Positions 1 to 9,222 of a DNA stretch of 64,000 nucleotides are shown piece by piece (the first letter of the stretch is position 1; the number at the start of each line of letters is the position of its first letter). Made by a program: the position numbers and the translations under genes. The notes under the pieces are model-generated. The model was not told where the DNA came from and made no database searches. It was given only the letters and a program-made list of their open reading frames with translations. Source of the stretch: JAKAGZ01 sp963772675 (GTDB lineage Bacteria; Bacteroidota; Ignavibacteria; Ignavibacteriales; Ignavibacteriaceae); contig CAVYYF010000005.1 of NCBI GenBank assembly GCA_963772675.1, positions 930,001 to 994,000 on the forward strand, in the 5' to 3' direction.

Positions 1-1644
1 AACTCGGTATCAGACGTCGAAATTTCATCTGCTGGAAACGTATATGCTGTGGGTGACTTTTCAGACGAAGTCGGCATAAACTCCACATCAATGGCTATGT
101 GGAATGGATCACAATGGCAGGTATTATCCGGCGATGGTCACAATCTTGATGCAAACGGAATAAAAATGGCAGTAACCAGTAATACAAATGCTGACGTAGT
201 CTACCTTGGATACATCAATAATGATTATATGATTACTAGTGATGGCCGGCAACTGGAAAGATATGCAAGATGGGATGGCAGTAACTGGCATGGGTTGGGC
301 TATGCCGTCGGACCATTTTTCAATGATAGTCACCCTGGCAACCTGAATAATAAGATCAATGATCTCGCATGGGATGGTTCTTATCTATATGCAGGTGGCC
401 GTTTTGAATATATAGGTGATGATTCAGTCAATTACGTGGCAAGATGGGATTCGGCTAATATGGAATGGAGTCAATTAGGGTCCACTGGATTATCGTCACC
501 AGGTGCTGTTTACGCATTGAGGTATCATAACAACGCCCTTTATATCGCAGGTGATTTTGCCACTGCCGACGGAATGACGGTTAATAATATCGTCAAATGG
601 AATGGCAACTCGTTTGTGGCTTTAGGCAACGGCTTGTCACATCCAACATACAATGCGAGTGTTTATGACATAACATTTGTGAATGATACACTGTATGCTC
701 TGGGCGAACAATTCTTCGACACAGCAGACAATATAGCTTATTTTGATGGTACCATGTGGCATCCATTTTCGAAAGTCCCGGTTATTTCCTCCGGTGATGC
801 CATATCCATCGCGTATTACAAAAACAATCTCTACGTGATGACGAGTTATCATCCCTATGTATATGAGTATGACAGATCACAGGACAAATGGATACAGATC
901 GCTAGTTCAGTCAACTCGGGCTCATCATATCAAACTCTGTATGCTAATAAAGACTACCTGTATTTGGGAGGTCGTTTTTCGCAAATAGACAATGTGACAT
1001 GCAATGATGTTGCGCGATGGGACGGTAATAACTGGTCGGCTTTTGGGTCAGGGTTCAGCGGACCTGTCTATGATATTTATACTAACGGGAATGATGTCTA
1101 TGCCGGCGGCGATTTTGTTTCCTCGGGTAATGACACGCTCTGGTCAATCACCAAGTGGGATGGAACTAAATGGAGTGCTATGGGAAGTGGCGTCAGACGA
1201 AATCCGATTGCCTTCAGCGGAGGAACAGGTACCGTGGCGGCAATGACAGGAACGCCGTTTGGACTCTATGCTGGAGGAACCTTTAACTATGCCGGAAGTG
1301 ACTATTCCAATAATCTGGCTCTCTGGAAAAATTTCACACTTACCGGGATTGACGATAAAACAACGAATGATCAACTACCCTGGCAGATGCATCTATACCA
1401 GAATTACCCGAATCCTTTTAACCCGACAACGACTATATCCTATTCACTAAAAACATCTGGTCCGATCAAGCTTCGGATTTATGATATGCTTGGCAGGCTT
1501 GTTACAACCCTGGTAAATACGGAACAAAAAGCCGGCCAACACCGGGTAAATTTTGATGCTTCGCGAATTGCCAGCGGTGTTTACTTCTACCAGATAGTGA
1601 CACCGAAGTTTACACAAACAAGGAAAATGGTCCTTTTAAAATGA
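1..1644 (+). CDS. Secreted beta-propeller protein with T9SS C-terminal sorting domain (5'-partial)
   Basis: The reading frame is open from the first base, so the true start lies outside the window; the GTG at 49 is only an internal codon. The body is a series of about 45-residue repeats built from W-(D/N)-G-x-x-W and L-Y-A-G-G-x-F elements, as in secreted beta-propeller proteins. The last 85 residues (from about 1387) form a type A T9SS sorting domain: NYPNPFNPTTTI near its start, then GRLVTTLV, and a basic end at RKMVLLK. The protein is therefore exported through the outer membrane by T9SS; the ligand is unknown. G+C is visibly higher than in the following genes. Family call is firm, function is not. 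Confidence 0.85.
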   Translation, partial: NSVSDVEISSAGNVYAVGDFSDEVGINSTSMAMWNGSQWQVLSGDGHNLDANGIKMAVTSNTNADVVYLGYINNDYMITSDGRQLERYARWDGSNWHGLGYAVGPFFNDSHPGNLNNKINDLAWDGSYLYAGGRFEYIGDDSVNYVARWDSANMEWSQLGSTGLSSPGAVYALRYHNNALYIAGDFATADGMTVNNIVKWNGNSFVALGNGLSHPTYNASVYDITFVNDTLYALGEQFFDTADNIAYFDGTMWHPFSKVPVISSGDAISIAYYKNNLYVMTSYHPYVYEYDRSQDKWIQIASSVNSGSSYQTLYANKDYLYLGGRFSQIDNVTCNDVARWDGNNWSAFGSGFSGPVYDIYTNGNDVYAGGDFVSSGNDTLWSITKWDGTKWSAMGSGVRRNPIAFSGGTGTVAAMTGTPFGLYAGGTFNYAGSDYSNNLALWKNFTLTGIDDKTTNDQLPWQMHLYQNYPNPFNPTTTISYSLKTSGPIKLRIYDMLGRLVTTLVNTEQKAGQHRVNFDASRIASGVYFYQIVTPKFTQTRKMVLLK

Positions 1645-1679
1645 TTTGCTATTCCGGGCTATTGATTATTTGTAATTAG

Positions 1680-1757
1680 TCATTGGTCATTTGTAGCCAT
1701 TAAATTATTATTGAGATTCTAAAAATATAATGAATGGCTATGAATGACCACAAATGA
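1680..1757. repeat. Imperfect inverted repeat downstream of the beta-propeller gene
   Basis: The arm at 1680-1701 (TCATTGGTCATTTGTAGCC and following) is nearly the reverse complement of the arm at 1732-1757 (AATGGCTATGAATGACCAC and following), with small gaps. The AT-rich spacer is about 30 bases. It could fold into a long imperfect hairpin after the upstream stop codon. There is no terminal T-run, so it is a poor intrinsic terminator; it may be a dispersed intergenic repeat. Confidence 0.45.
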
Positions 1758-1836
1758 CGAAAAATCCTTTTTCCCAATACATTATTAACCCGCCTTTTTT
1801 ATAAATTTAGATATCAGTAAAAAAGATTTATCCAAT

Positions 1837-2247
1837 ATGTTTAGTTACAAGACAGAACTCTGTGTCAGGTACGCAGATACAGACCAGATGCAGTTTGTAT
1901 ATAACGGAAAATACCTTGAATATTTTGAAGTCGGAAGAACTGAATTACTAAGAAGCACTGGTTTGTCATACAAGGTTGTTGAAACAGAAGGATATCAGCT
2001 GCCGCTGATTGAAGCACACATTAAATACTTCTCAGCTGCTTATTATGATGATATTTTGATAGTTGAAACATTTCTTAGAGAAATTCCTAAATTTAAAATG
2101 AGATTAGATTATAAAATTTTCCGTAAAGAAAATAGTGAACTTGTTACCGAAGGATATACAGAACACGTCTTTATAAATAAGGAAACTAAGAGCCCCGTAA
2201 GGCCACCCAAAATTTTTATCGATGCGATAAAGAAATATTACGAATAA
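1837..2247 (+). CDS. Acyl-CoA thioesterase, YbgC/4-hydroxybenzoyl-CoA thioesterase family
   Basis: A 136-residue single-domain hotdog-fold protein. The N-terminal signature RYADTDQMQFVYNGKYLEY (residues 11-29) carries the acidic D-T-D (14-16) of the YbgC/FadM group, which hydrolyses thioester bonds of acyl-CoA or acyl-ACP in the cytoplasm. Length is normal for the family. It stands alone, about 80 bases before a flippase gene on the same strand, and nothing nearby fixes the acyl substrate. Start is the first ATG in frame. Confidence 0.82.
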   Translation: MFSYKTELCVRYADTDQMQFVYNGKYLEYFEVGRTELLRSTGLSYKVVETEGYQLPLIEAHIKYFSAAYYDDILIVETFLREIPKFKMRLDYKIFRKENSELVTEGYTEHVFINKETKSPVRPPKIFIDAIKKYYE

Positions 2248-2327
2248 TAATTTTTTATTAACTAAATTAGAATTATTATTTCCTCACCTAAATCTATTGA
2301 GTATAATTCTAAACAAAATCTTAAAAA

Positions 2328-3788
2328 ATGATTGAAAAGCTAAAAGAACTTTCTAAAGATACAGCCATTTATGGTGTCAGCACGATGGTGGGGAGATTTC
2401 TTAATTTTCTTTTGGTACCTTTTTACACACACGTATTTTCTGATTTCAACTACGGTATTGTTACAAACCTTTATATTTTTATAGCAATTTTTAATGTAAT
2501 ATTTATTTATGGGATGGATGCCGCCTACCTAAAATATGCTGCTATCCCTTCTGAGAAAGATGATAAAGATAATTTCTCAACTCCTTATTTATCTGTCTTT
2601 GTCGCAGGGATACTTCTGGTGCTGCTGATCGTTGCTCTCAAGAAAGCGATATTCGTCACTTTCGATATTCCATTTGATCATCTTAAATTAATTTATTTAG
2701 TAGTTCCGATTTTATTTATTGATGCAATAAATGTCATTCCGTTTATTAAGCTAAGGATTCAACGCCATGCAAAAAAGTTTGCGACTTTTAAATTATTAAA
2801 TATCCTTGTAAACGTGGCACTGAATCTTTATCTCATTCTAAAATTAAAATGGGGAATTGAGGCAGTTTTTATCAGCAATATTGCCGCATCCGGGTTTACT
2901 TTCGTTTTGCTTTTTCCTGATGTCTTAAAGTATCTCAGGGTAAAAATAAGATTTGATCTATTAAAGAAATTTCTAAAGTTCGGAATTCCATATTTGCCAG
3001 CAGGCCTGGCATCCATTTTTGTGCAGGGCATCGATAGACCCATCCTGGGACATTTAACTAACCTCGGTACAGTCGGAGTTTATAGTGCAAATTATAAACT
3101 TGGGATTTTCATGATGCTTTTTGTAAGTATGTTCCAGTATGCCTGGCAGCCTTTCTTTTTGCAAAACGCTGAAGAAAAGAACGCAAAAGAGCTATTCTCA
3201 AAGGTATTAACATATTTTACAATTACAGCAAGTTTTATTTTGGTGGTTATATCACTGTTTATAAGTGATATTGTTAAGCTGGATATTTTTGGTCGCACAA
3301 TAATTGCGAAAGCTTATTGGGGTGGATTGAATATAGTGCCTGTAATTCTTTTTGGTTATCTTTTTAACGGGCTGTATGTAATTTTTACAGCCGGAATTTT
3401 TATAAAAGAAAAAAGTATTTACATCCCTTTCATAACAGGATTGGGAGCGGCTGTAAATATTATTGTAAACTTTGCGCTAATTCCCTCTTTTGGAATGATG
3501 GGGGCGGCACTCGCAACGCTTGCTGCCTATCTGGCAATGGCTTTGAGTTTATATTTTGTAACACAGAAAATTTATAAAATTCATTATGAGTATAAAAAGA
3601 TGTTTAAGGTTTTCTCATTTATACTTTTGATTGGAGTTTTATATTATTCATTTTTGTATAGCGGTCATTTATTGTTCGTTTACAAAATAATATTGCTTGT
3701 AATGTTTACACTCTGGATGATATTTTATGTAATGGATAAAGATGAAATGAATTTCATTAAAACAAAACTTCTAAAAATAAAAAAGTAA
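2328..3788 (+). CDS. Oligosaccharide flippase / polysaccharide biosynthesis membrane protein (Wzx-like, MATE superfamily)
   Basis: A 486-residue protein with about 12-14 hydrophobic segments running from residue 15 to the end, short basic loops and a lysine-rich C-terminus. The N-terminal pattern (A-I-Y-G-V-S-T-M-V-G-R-F-L-N-F) is typical of Wzx-type flippases, which move lipid-linked sugars across the inner membrane. No glycosyltransferase cluster surrounds it, so the glycan is unknown. It ends six bases before dut and may be co-transcribed with it. Confidence 0.82.
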   Translation: MIEKLKELSKDTAIYGVSTMVGRFLNFLLVPFYTHVFSDFNYGIVTNLYIFIAIFNVIFIYGMDAAYLKYAAIPSEKDDKDNFSTPYLSVFVAGILLVLLIVALKKAIFVTFDIPFDHLKLIYLVVPILFIDAINVIPFIKLRIQRHAKKFATFKLLNILVNVALNLYLILKLKWGIEAVFISNIAASGFTFVLLFPDVLKYLRVKIRFDLLKKFLKFGIPYLPAGLASIFVQGIDRPILGHLTNLGTVGVYSANYKLGIFMMLFVSMFQYAWQPFFLQNAEEKNAKELFSKVLTYFTITASFILVVISLFISDIVKLDIFGRTIIAKAYWGGLNIVPVILFGYLFNGLYVIFTAGIFIKEKSIYIPFITGLGAAVNIIVNFALIPSFGMMGAALATLAAYLAMALSLYFVTQKIYKIHYEYKKMFKVFSFILLIGVLYYSFLYSGHLLFVYKIILLVMFTLWMIFYVMDKDEMNFIKTKLLKIKK

Positions 3789-3793
3789 TACTT

Positions 3794-4251
3794 ATGCCTG
3801 ATTTGATTAAAATAAAAATTAAACGACTGTCTAAAAATTTCAATGATATTCCTTTGCCTTCTTATGCAACTAATGGTAGTTCTGGAATGGATGTAAGAGC
3901 TGCTGTAAAAGATAAAATGATAATCCCTTCCGGGAAGGTAGCACTTGTACCGACTGACTTTTCAGTTGAAATTCCTGCTGGTTATGAAATACAGGTAAGG
4001 CCAAGAAGCGGGCTTGCTGTTAAACACAGCATTGGAGTACTAAATTCTCCCGGTACGATAGATTCGGACTATCGTGGAGAAGTAAAAATAATATTAATGA
4101 ATTTTGGAGATGAAGATTTTGAGATTTCGGGGGGGAAAGAATTGCTCAATTAGTTGTTGCTAAAGTTTATAAAGCTTCTCTTGTTGAAAGCAACGAATTG
4201 GAAGATAGCGAACGCGGGGCAGGTGGTTTTGGTCACACGGGGAAAAGTTGA
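3794..4251 (+). CDS. dut: dUTP diphosphatase, interrupted by an apparent -1 frameshift
   Basis: dUTPase hydrolyses dUTP to dUMP and pyrophosphate, keeping uracil out of DNA and feeding dTMP synthesis. The first frame encodes motif I (GSSGMDVRA), motif II (RPRSGLAVKHS) and motif III (GTIDSDYRGE), then stops at 4151-4153. The missing half lies one frame back: ERIAQLVVAK (motif IV) and RGAGGFGHTG (motif V), ending at 4251. The break is a run of seven G at 4129-4135; eight G would give a continuous protein of about 152 residues, a normal length. Motif V closes the active site, so the unshifted product would be inactive. A sequence error is the simplest cause; mutation or slippage are alternatives. 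Confidence 0.85.
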
Positions 4252-4295
4252 ATTTCGATTTCGTCAAAAAATAATTTCTAATTTTCAACTTGACT

Positions 4296-4325
4296 ATTGT
4301 CAGGCAGACTGTATTTTCTGACAAT
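4296..4325 (+). other. Hairpin between dut and dnaE
   Basis: ATTGTCAG (4296-4303) is the exact reverse complement of CTGACAAT (4318-4325), with a 14-base loop. The position after dut suggests a transcript-end or leader structure. No T-run follows, so a terminator role is uncertain. Confidence 0.35.
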
Positions 4326-4384
4326 TATTGATTAATATACCCTTAGAAAAAATCTTCATATTTATCCTTCTTAGTTTTAAAATT

Positions 4385-7300
4385 ATGTCAGATTTTATTC
4401 ATTTACACAATCACACACATTACAGTCTTCAGGACGGTGCTTGTACTGTTGAAGGACTGGTTGCTGCTGCCAAGCGTAACAATATGAACGCAGTAGCCTT
4501 GACAGATCATGGTGTAATGTATGGAATTGCAGAGTTTTATAAAAAAGCAAAAAAAGAAGGGATAAAACCGATTGTAGGTATGGAAGCTTATGTGGTTTCA
4601 GAAGGAAGCAGAAAAGATAGAGGAACCGATTCGAATAATGGAAGAAAACGAGCGAAACTTTATAATCATTTAATTTTGCTTGCAAAAAATAAACAGGGTT
4701 ATAAAAACCTTTCTAAATTATCTACACTTGGACACACAGAAGGTTTTTATTATAAACCAAGAATTGATCTTGAACTTTTGCGGAAGTACCGTGAAGGACT
4801 AGTTTGTTCATCCGCATGCGCTGGCGGAGTTGTAGCAGTTCATTTGCGAAACGGGGATTATCAGAAAGCAAAAGAAACTGCCCTAACTTACAAAGAAATT
4901 TTTGGTGATGATTTTTACCTCGAAATTCAAGACCACAATATGGATGTTGAAAAACCGGTTCTTGAAGGAATGCCGAGGCTTTCAAAAGAACTCGGGATAA
5001 AACTTGTCGCAACAAATGACTGCCACTACATTGAAAGAGATCACGCAATTGCCCACAATATTTTATTACTTCTTGCTGATAAGACTGGTCAGGATTACAG
5101 GAATCTTAGATACGGAACTGACCAGGTTTATTTCAAGTCACAGGAAGAGATGATAAAACTTTTCAAAGGTTATCAAGGAGCAATTGAAAATACTCTTGAA
5201 ATAGAAGAAAAGGTAGATCTTAATATTGATTTTGAAGGACATCATTTCCCAAAATTTCCTATTCCAGAAGACTCACCCGCAAAAAATCTTGATGACTATT
5301 TTGAACTTCTGGCAATGGAAGGGCTTCATAACAGATTCAAAGAAATTACATCGGAAATAAAAGAGAGATTTGATTTCGAAATTGATACAATAAAAGAGAT
5401 GGGATTTGCCGGCTATTTTTTGATAGTGCAGGATTTTATTAACTCATCGAAAAAAATGAATATTCCTGTTGGCCCCGGACGAGGAAGTGTTGCAGGAAGT
5501 TTGGTGGCTTATACACTTGGAATTACAAACATAGATCCACTTCAGTATAATTTACTATTTGAGCGATTCCTTAATCCTGCAAGAAAATCAATGCCGGATA
5601 TCGACGTTGATTTTGCGGATGATAAGCGCGGTGATGTAATTGAATATGTAAGAGAAAAATATGGCAACAACTGCGTAAGCCAGATAATTACTTTCAATCG
5701 ATTATCATCAAAAGCAGTGATTCGTGATGTTGCAAGAGTTTTAGGAATCCCTATTCCTACTGTAAATAAAATTACAAAGTTTATTCCTTCGAAATTTGGT
5801 AAAGTTTTTACAATTGAACAGGCTCTGAAAACAGTACCGGAACTTAAATGGGTAAGGGATTCAAAAGATCCTGATATTCAAAACCTGATAAAGTATGCAA
5901 AAGTGCTCGAGGGTATGAACCGGAATGCTTCAAAACATGCTGCAGGTGTTGTGATTACTCCTGATGATGTCAGTAATTATGTTCCCCTGGCAAATGCAGT
6001 TTCCCAGACGGATATTGTTACTCAGTATAATATGAAGGAAATTGAGAGTGCCGGGCTTTTGAAAATGGATTTCCTTGGTCTTCGAACTTTAACAATTATC
6101 CGCGATACGATTGATCTCATCAAAAAAAATCATAATAAAGAAATTAATATTGATGAAATTCCTTTAGAGGATGAAAAAACACTACAATTATTTTCGAAAG
6201 GTCAAACGACCGGGATATTCCAGTTTGAATCTGGTCCTATGAGAGAGTATCTGAAAAAACTGAAGGCTTCAAGCATCAATGACCTTGCTGCTATGAACGC
6301 TCTTTACCGACCTGGCCCGATGGAATTTATTGACGATTTCATTGACCGAAAGTATGGGAATAAGGAAGTTACCTACCTTCACCCTATTCTTGAATCTATT
6401 CTGAAAGAAACTTATGGAATTATAGTTTACCAGGAACAGGTAATTCAGATTGCTAACAAAGCCGGGGGAATGAGTCTTGCGGAAGCGGATATTTTACGTC
6501 GCGCAATGGGTAAGAAAGATCTCAAGGCAATGAAAGAGCAAAGGGAAAAATTTGTTGAAGGTGCGGTAAAAAATAATATTCCTAAAAAAGCAGCCGGCGA
6601 AATTTTTGAAGCTATCGATAAATTTGCAAACTATGGGTTCAATAAAAGTCATGCAGTTGCATATAGTCTTGTTGCATATCAGACCGCATATTTAAAAGCT
6701 CACTACACGCCGGAATTTCTTGCAGCCAACCTGAAAAACGAATTTGGAAATTCAGATAAAGTCAGGAACTTCCTTGAAGATTGTCGAAAACTAAAAATAG
6801 AAGTTCTTCCTCCGGATGTTAATTTTCCTTCGGTTTATTTTGATGTTGATAACGGAAAGATCAGGTTTGGAATGTCCGCCATAAAAAATGTTGGGATTTC
6901 TGCTGTTGAGGAAATAATAAAAACGAGGGAAACTCTGGGAAGAGATTTTAGCAGCATCTTTGATTTTTGTCTTAATGTCGACACAAGGATTGTAAATAAA
7001 AGATCACTCGAGGGACTCGTACTAGCTGGAGCTTTTGATTCTATCTATAACTATAGGTCAGTGTTGTTTGCTGCTGTTGAAGAAGCCCTTGATTTCGGAC
7101 ACAAAGCTCAGAATTCTAAATTAACTTCTGAGAATAGCTTGTTTGGGGACATGGAAGATGTTAAAGTAACTGAGCCTGAATTACCAAAGGTTCCGTTATG
7201 GAGCCAAAAAGAAAGATTAGCAAGAGAGCGTGAAGTTATAGGATTTTATGTTACCGGGCATCCGCTAAGTAACTATGAATTGGAGTATAATTCTTTTGCC

Positions 7301-7840
7301 ACTATTAAATTGGGTGAAGCAGAATTGCTTGAGGAAGTTGATAGTGTCAGGGCTTGTGGGGTAATTACTACGTTAAAAACAAAGATTGATAAATCAGGAA
7401 GAACGATGGCTTTCTTTACCATCGATGATTTTAACGGTTCGTGTGAATGCCTTATGTTTGCAAAGGTTTATGAAAAGTATGGACAGTTTATTAAAGAGGA
7501 AGAATGTGTCTTTATAAATGGAAAACCGGAAAGCAGCGGTGATGCAATAAAAATTCACATAGATGAAGTTGTCCCACTTTCCAATGCAAGAGAAAAATTT
7601 GCTCAGAGTGTTCAAATCAAAGTGGATAAACAAAAGAATAAACCAGAGAATTTCATAGAATTAAAGAATATCCTTTCTAAAAATAAGGGTAAGATTCCAT
7701 TATATGTTCATCTTGCGAACAATGGCTCAAAGGAAAGACTTTTCTTTCTAAAGGATTTCAAAGTACAATTGACAGATTCTTTTATTGATTCGGTAAGTAA
7801 ATTATTTGGGGAAAATTCAGTATCCCTATCAAAAAAGTAA
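4385..7840 (+). CDS. dnaE: DNA polymerase III alpha subunit
   Basis: Catalytic subunit of the replicative polymerase, 1151 residues from the ATG at 4385. That start (MSDFIHLHNHTHYSL) places the PHP-domain HLH motif at residues 6-8, where DnaE proteins have it; an in-frame upstream codon at 4328 adds only an unrelated hydrophobic stretch. The polymerase aspartates are visible as PDIDVDF (Asp405, Asp407) and KMDFLGL (Asp562), matching the E. coli triad in spacing. Finger-region signatures (YRPGPMEFI, YGIIVYQEQ, FNKSHAVAYS) follow, then a C-terminal OB-fold (from about residue 990). No proofreading exonuclease domain is inserted, so this is DnaE and not PolC. Confidence 0.97.
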   Translation: MSDFIHLHNHTHYSLQDGACTVEGLVAAAKRNNMNAVALTDHGVMYGIAEFYKKAKKEGIKPIVGMEAYVVSEGSRKDRGTDSNNGRKRAKLYNHLILLAKNKQGYKNLSKLSTLGHTEGFYYKPRIDLELLRKYREGLVCSSACAGGVVAVHLRNGDYQKAKETALTYKEIFGDDFYLEIQDHNMDVEKPVLEGMPRLSKELGIKLVATNDCHYIERDHAIAHNILLLLADKTGQDYRNLRYGTDQVYFKSQEEMIKLFKGYQGAIENTLEIEEKVDLNIDFEGHHFPKFPIPEDSPAKNLDDYFELLAMEGLHNRFKEITSEIKERFDFEIDTIKEMGFAGYFLIVQDFINSSKKMNIPVGPGRGSVAGSLVAYTLGITNIDPLQYNLLFERFLNPARKSMPDIDVDFADDKRGDVIEYVREKYGNNCVSQIITFNRLSSKAVIRDVARVLGIPIPTVNKITKFIPSKFGKVFTIEQALKTVPELKWVRDSKDPDIQNLIKYAKVLEGMNRNASKHAAGVVITPDDVSNYVPLANAVSQTDIVTQYNMKEIESAGLLKMDFLGLRTLTIIRDTIDLIKKNHNKEINIDEIPLEDEKTLQLFSKGQTTGIFQFESGPMREYLKKLKASSINDLAAMNALYRPGPMEFIDDFIDRKYGNKEVTYLHPILESILKETYGIIVYQEQVIQIANKAGGMSLAEADILRRAMGKKDLKAMKEQREKFVEGAVKNNIPKKAAGEIFEAIDKFANYGFNKSHAVAYSLVAYQTAYLKAHYTPEFLAANLKNEFGNSDKVRNFLEDCRKLKIEVLPPDVNFPSVYFDVDNGKIRFGMSAIKNVGISAVEEIIKTRETLGRDFSSIFDFCLNVDTRIVNKRSLEGLVLAGAFDSIYNYRSVLFAAVEEALDFGHKAQNSKLTSENSLFGDMEDVKVTEPELPKVPLWSQKERLAREREVIGFYVTGHPLSNYELEYNSFATIKLGEAELLEEVDSVRACGVITTLKTKIDKSGRTMAFFTIDDFNGSCECLMFAKVYEKYGQFIKEEECVFINGKPESSGDAIKIHIDEVVPLSNAREKFAQSVQIKVDKQKNKPENFIELKNILSKNKGKIPLYVHLANNGSKERLFFLKDFKVQLTDSFIDSVSKLFGENSVSLSKK

Positions 7841-7940
7841 CCTTGCCAAAACGTCCTTTTTTATTGTTGAATAACAAACATCTATTTTGTATTATTTAAG
7901 TCTAATTTAAAACCAACATGAATTTACAATATCGAATTTT

Positions 7941-8774
7941 ATGAGAAACGATGACAATAAAAATTATTGGGCGCTTATTTTAGGAGCTTCATCCGGATTT
8001 GGGGAAGCAGCTGCTATTAAGCTGGCAGAAGACGGGTTTAATATTATAGGGATTCACCTTGACAGGCATGCCACAATGCCTCATGTGGAAGAGATAATTG
8101 CCAAGATAAGTGCCGCGGGTTCAAAGCATTTATTCTTTAATACAAATGCTGCCGACGATATTAAGCGTGAAGAAATTACCAGTGAATTAAAAGAAAAATT
8201 CGGCGATAAACCTGTTGTAAAAGTATTAATGCATTCTTTGGCTTTTGGTAGTTTGAAACCCTTTATTCCTAAAAATGGCGAACAAACAATAACCAAAGCT
8301 CAAATAGAAATGACCCTTGATGTTATGGCGCATTCGTTGGTTTACTGGACTCAAGCGCTAGTAAAGAATGGACTGTTGGCCAGAAAGTCCAGAATTTTTG
8401 CTATGACGAGTTCTGGCGGTCATACTGTAATTCCAACTTACGGGGCTGTTTCTGCAGCAAAAGCCGCTCTTGAATCCCACGTGCGTCAGTTAGCCGAGGA
8501 ACTTGGCTATCTTGAGGTTGGGGTAAATTCAATAATGGCTGGAGTAACAGACACACCTGCATTACGAAAAATACCGGGAAATATTCCAATGATGGATGTA
8601 GCAAGACGGAAAAATCCACATAACAGGTTAACTACGACTCAGGATGTTGCTAAGGTGATTTCTTTATTATGTATGGATGGAGGTGAATGGATATCCGGTG
8701 GAATTATTCACGCTGATGGCGGTGAGGATATTGTAAATTTTGTCGGACAAGGTAAACAAACAGAAAACTATTAA
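7941..8774 (+). CDS. Short-chain dehydrogenase, probable FabL-type enoyl-ACP reductase
   Basis: A 277-residue Rossmann-fold SDR. The nucleotide-binding turn is the canonical GASSGFG (residues 15-21). The catalytic pair is Tyr167 and Lys174, spaced Y-x6-K. Ordinary SDRs have Y-x3-K; Y-x6-K marks enoyl-ACP reductases, and a classical glycine motif combined with Y-x6-K is the FabL pattern. MHSLAFG and the C-terminal GGIIHADGGEDIV also fit this group. The likely reaction is NAD(P)H reduction of trans-2-enoyl-ACP in the last step of fatty-acid elongation. It sits between dnaE and trxA without other fab genes. The FabL assignment is inferred from motifs only. Confidence 0.7.
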   Translation: MRNDDNKNYWALILGASSGFGEAAAIKLAEDGFNIIGIHLDRHATMPHVEEIIAKISAAGSKHLFFNTNAADDIKREEITSELKEKFGDKPVVKVLMHSLAFGSLKPFIPKNGEQTITKAQIEMTLDVMAHSLVYWTQALVKNGLLARKSRIFAMTSSGGHTVIPTYGAVSAAKAALESHVRQLAEELGYLEVGVNSIMAGVTDTPALRKIPGNIPMMDVARRKNPHNRLTTTQDVAKVISLLCMDGGEWISGGIIHADGGEDIVNFVGQGKQTENY

Positions 8775-8797
8775 TCAAAACTCAAATTAAGGAACAT

Positions 8798-9118
8798 ATG
8801 AAACCAATGACAATTTCTGACGATAATTTCGAAAATGAAGTATTAAAATCTGATAAACCTGTTCTGATTGATTTCTGGGCCACATGGTGCGGACCTTGCA
8901 GAACAATTGCCCCGATTGTAGAAGAAATAGCTTTAGAATATAATGGGAAAGTAAAAGTGGGGAAACTGGATGTCGATAACAACCAGCAGACTGCCATTAA
9001 ATATGGTGTGAGAAGCATCCCTACTTTATTGGTATTTAAGAATGGTGAAGTTAAAGAAACCATTATTGGGGCAGTTCCAAAAGGACAAATTCTCCAAAAA
9101 TTGAATACAGTTATTTAA
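8798..9118 (+). CDS. trxA: Thioredoxin
   Basis: A 106-residue thioredoxin with the redox motif WCGPC (Cys31, Cys34), the buried Asp25, and the cis-proline loop SIPTLLVF. It lacks a signal peptide, so it is cytoplasmic. It donates electrons to enzymes such as ribonucleotide reductase and is itself reduced by thioredoxin reductase, a candidate for which (trxB) lies at about 52.9 kb. The start ATG follows AAGGAAC. A strong terminator lies just downstream. Confidence 0.97.
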   Translation: MKPMTISDDNFENEVLKSDKPVLIDFWATWCGPCRTIAPIVEEIALEYNGKVKVGKLDVDNNQQTAIKYGVRSIPTLLVFKNGEVKETIIGAVPKGQILQKLNTVI

Positions 9119-9146
9119 TATCAGATCAATATAGTTTGCGCTAATG

Positions 9147-9180
9147 CTGCCACTGGTTTTTATAAGTGGCAGTATTTTTT
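9147..9180 (+). terminator. Intrinsic terminator after trxA
   Basis: CTGCCACT (9147-9154) pairs with AGTGGCAG (9165-9172) around a 10-base loop, followed by TATTTTTT. Confidence 0.8.
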
Positions 9181-9222
9181 CTCTAAATAAATTTTCTTTC
9201 CAATTTATCTTTCCAAATATTT

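Noticed and set aside
4129..4135. Firm claim of programmed ribosomal frameshifting in dut
   Set aside because: No stimulatory structure was identified and two other genes show similar single-base homopolymer defects, so sequence error is the better explanation.
4328..4384. Upstream start for dnaE
   Set aside because: The added 19 residues are hydrophobic and unlike any DnaE; the PHP motif needs the ATG at 4385.
4722..5048. Minus-strand open frames of 60-110 codons inside dnaE, atpA, secA and others
   Set aside because: They lie wholly within well-supported genes, have no ribosome-binding site or family-like sequence, and are antisense shadows.
7807..7826. GTAACCTTGCC...GTCC at the dnaE stop as an ECF promoter
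   Set aside because: The spacing to GTC is only about 11 bases, unlike the three 18-base copies.
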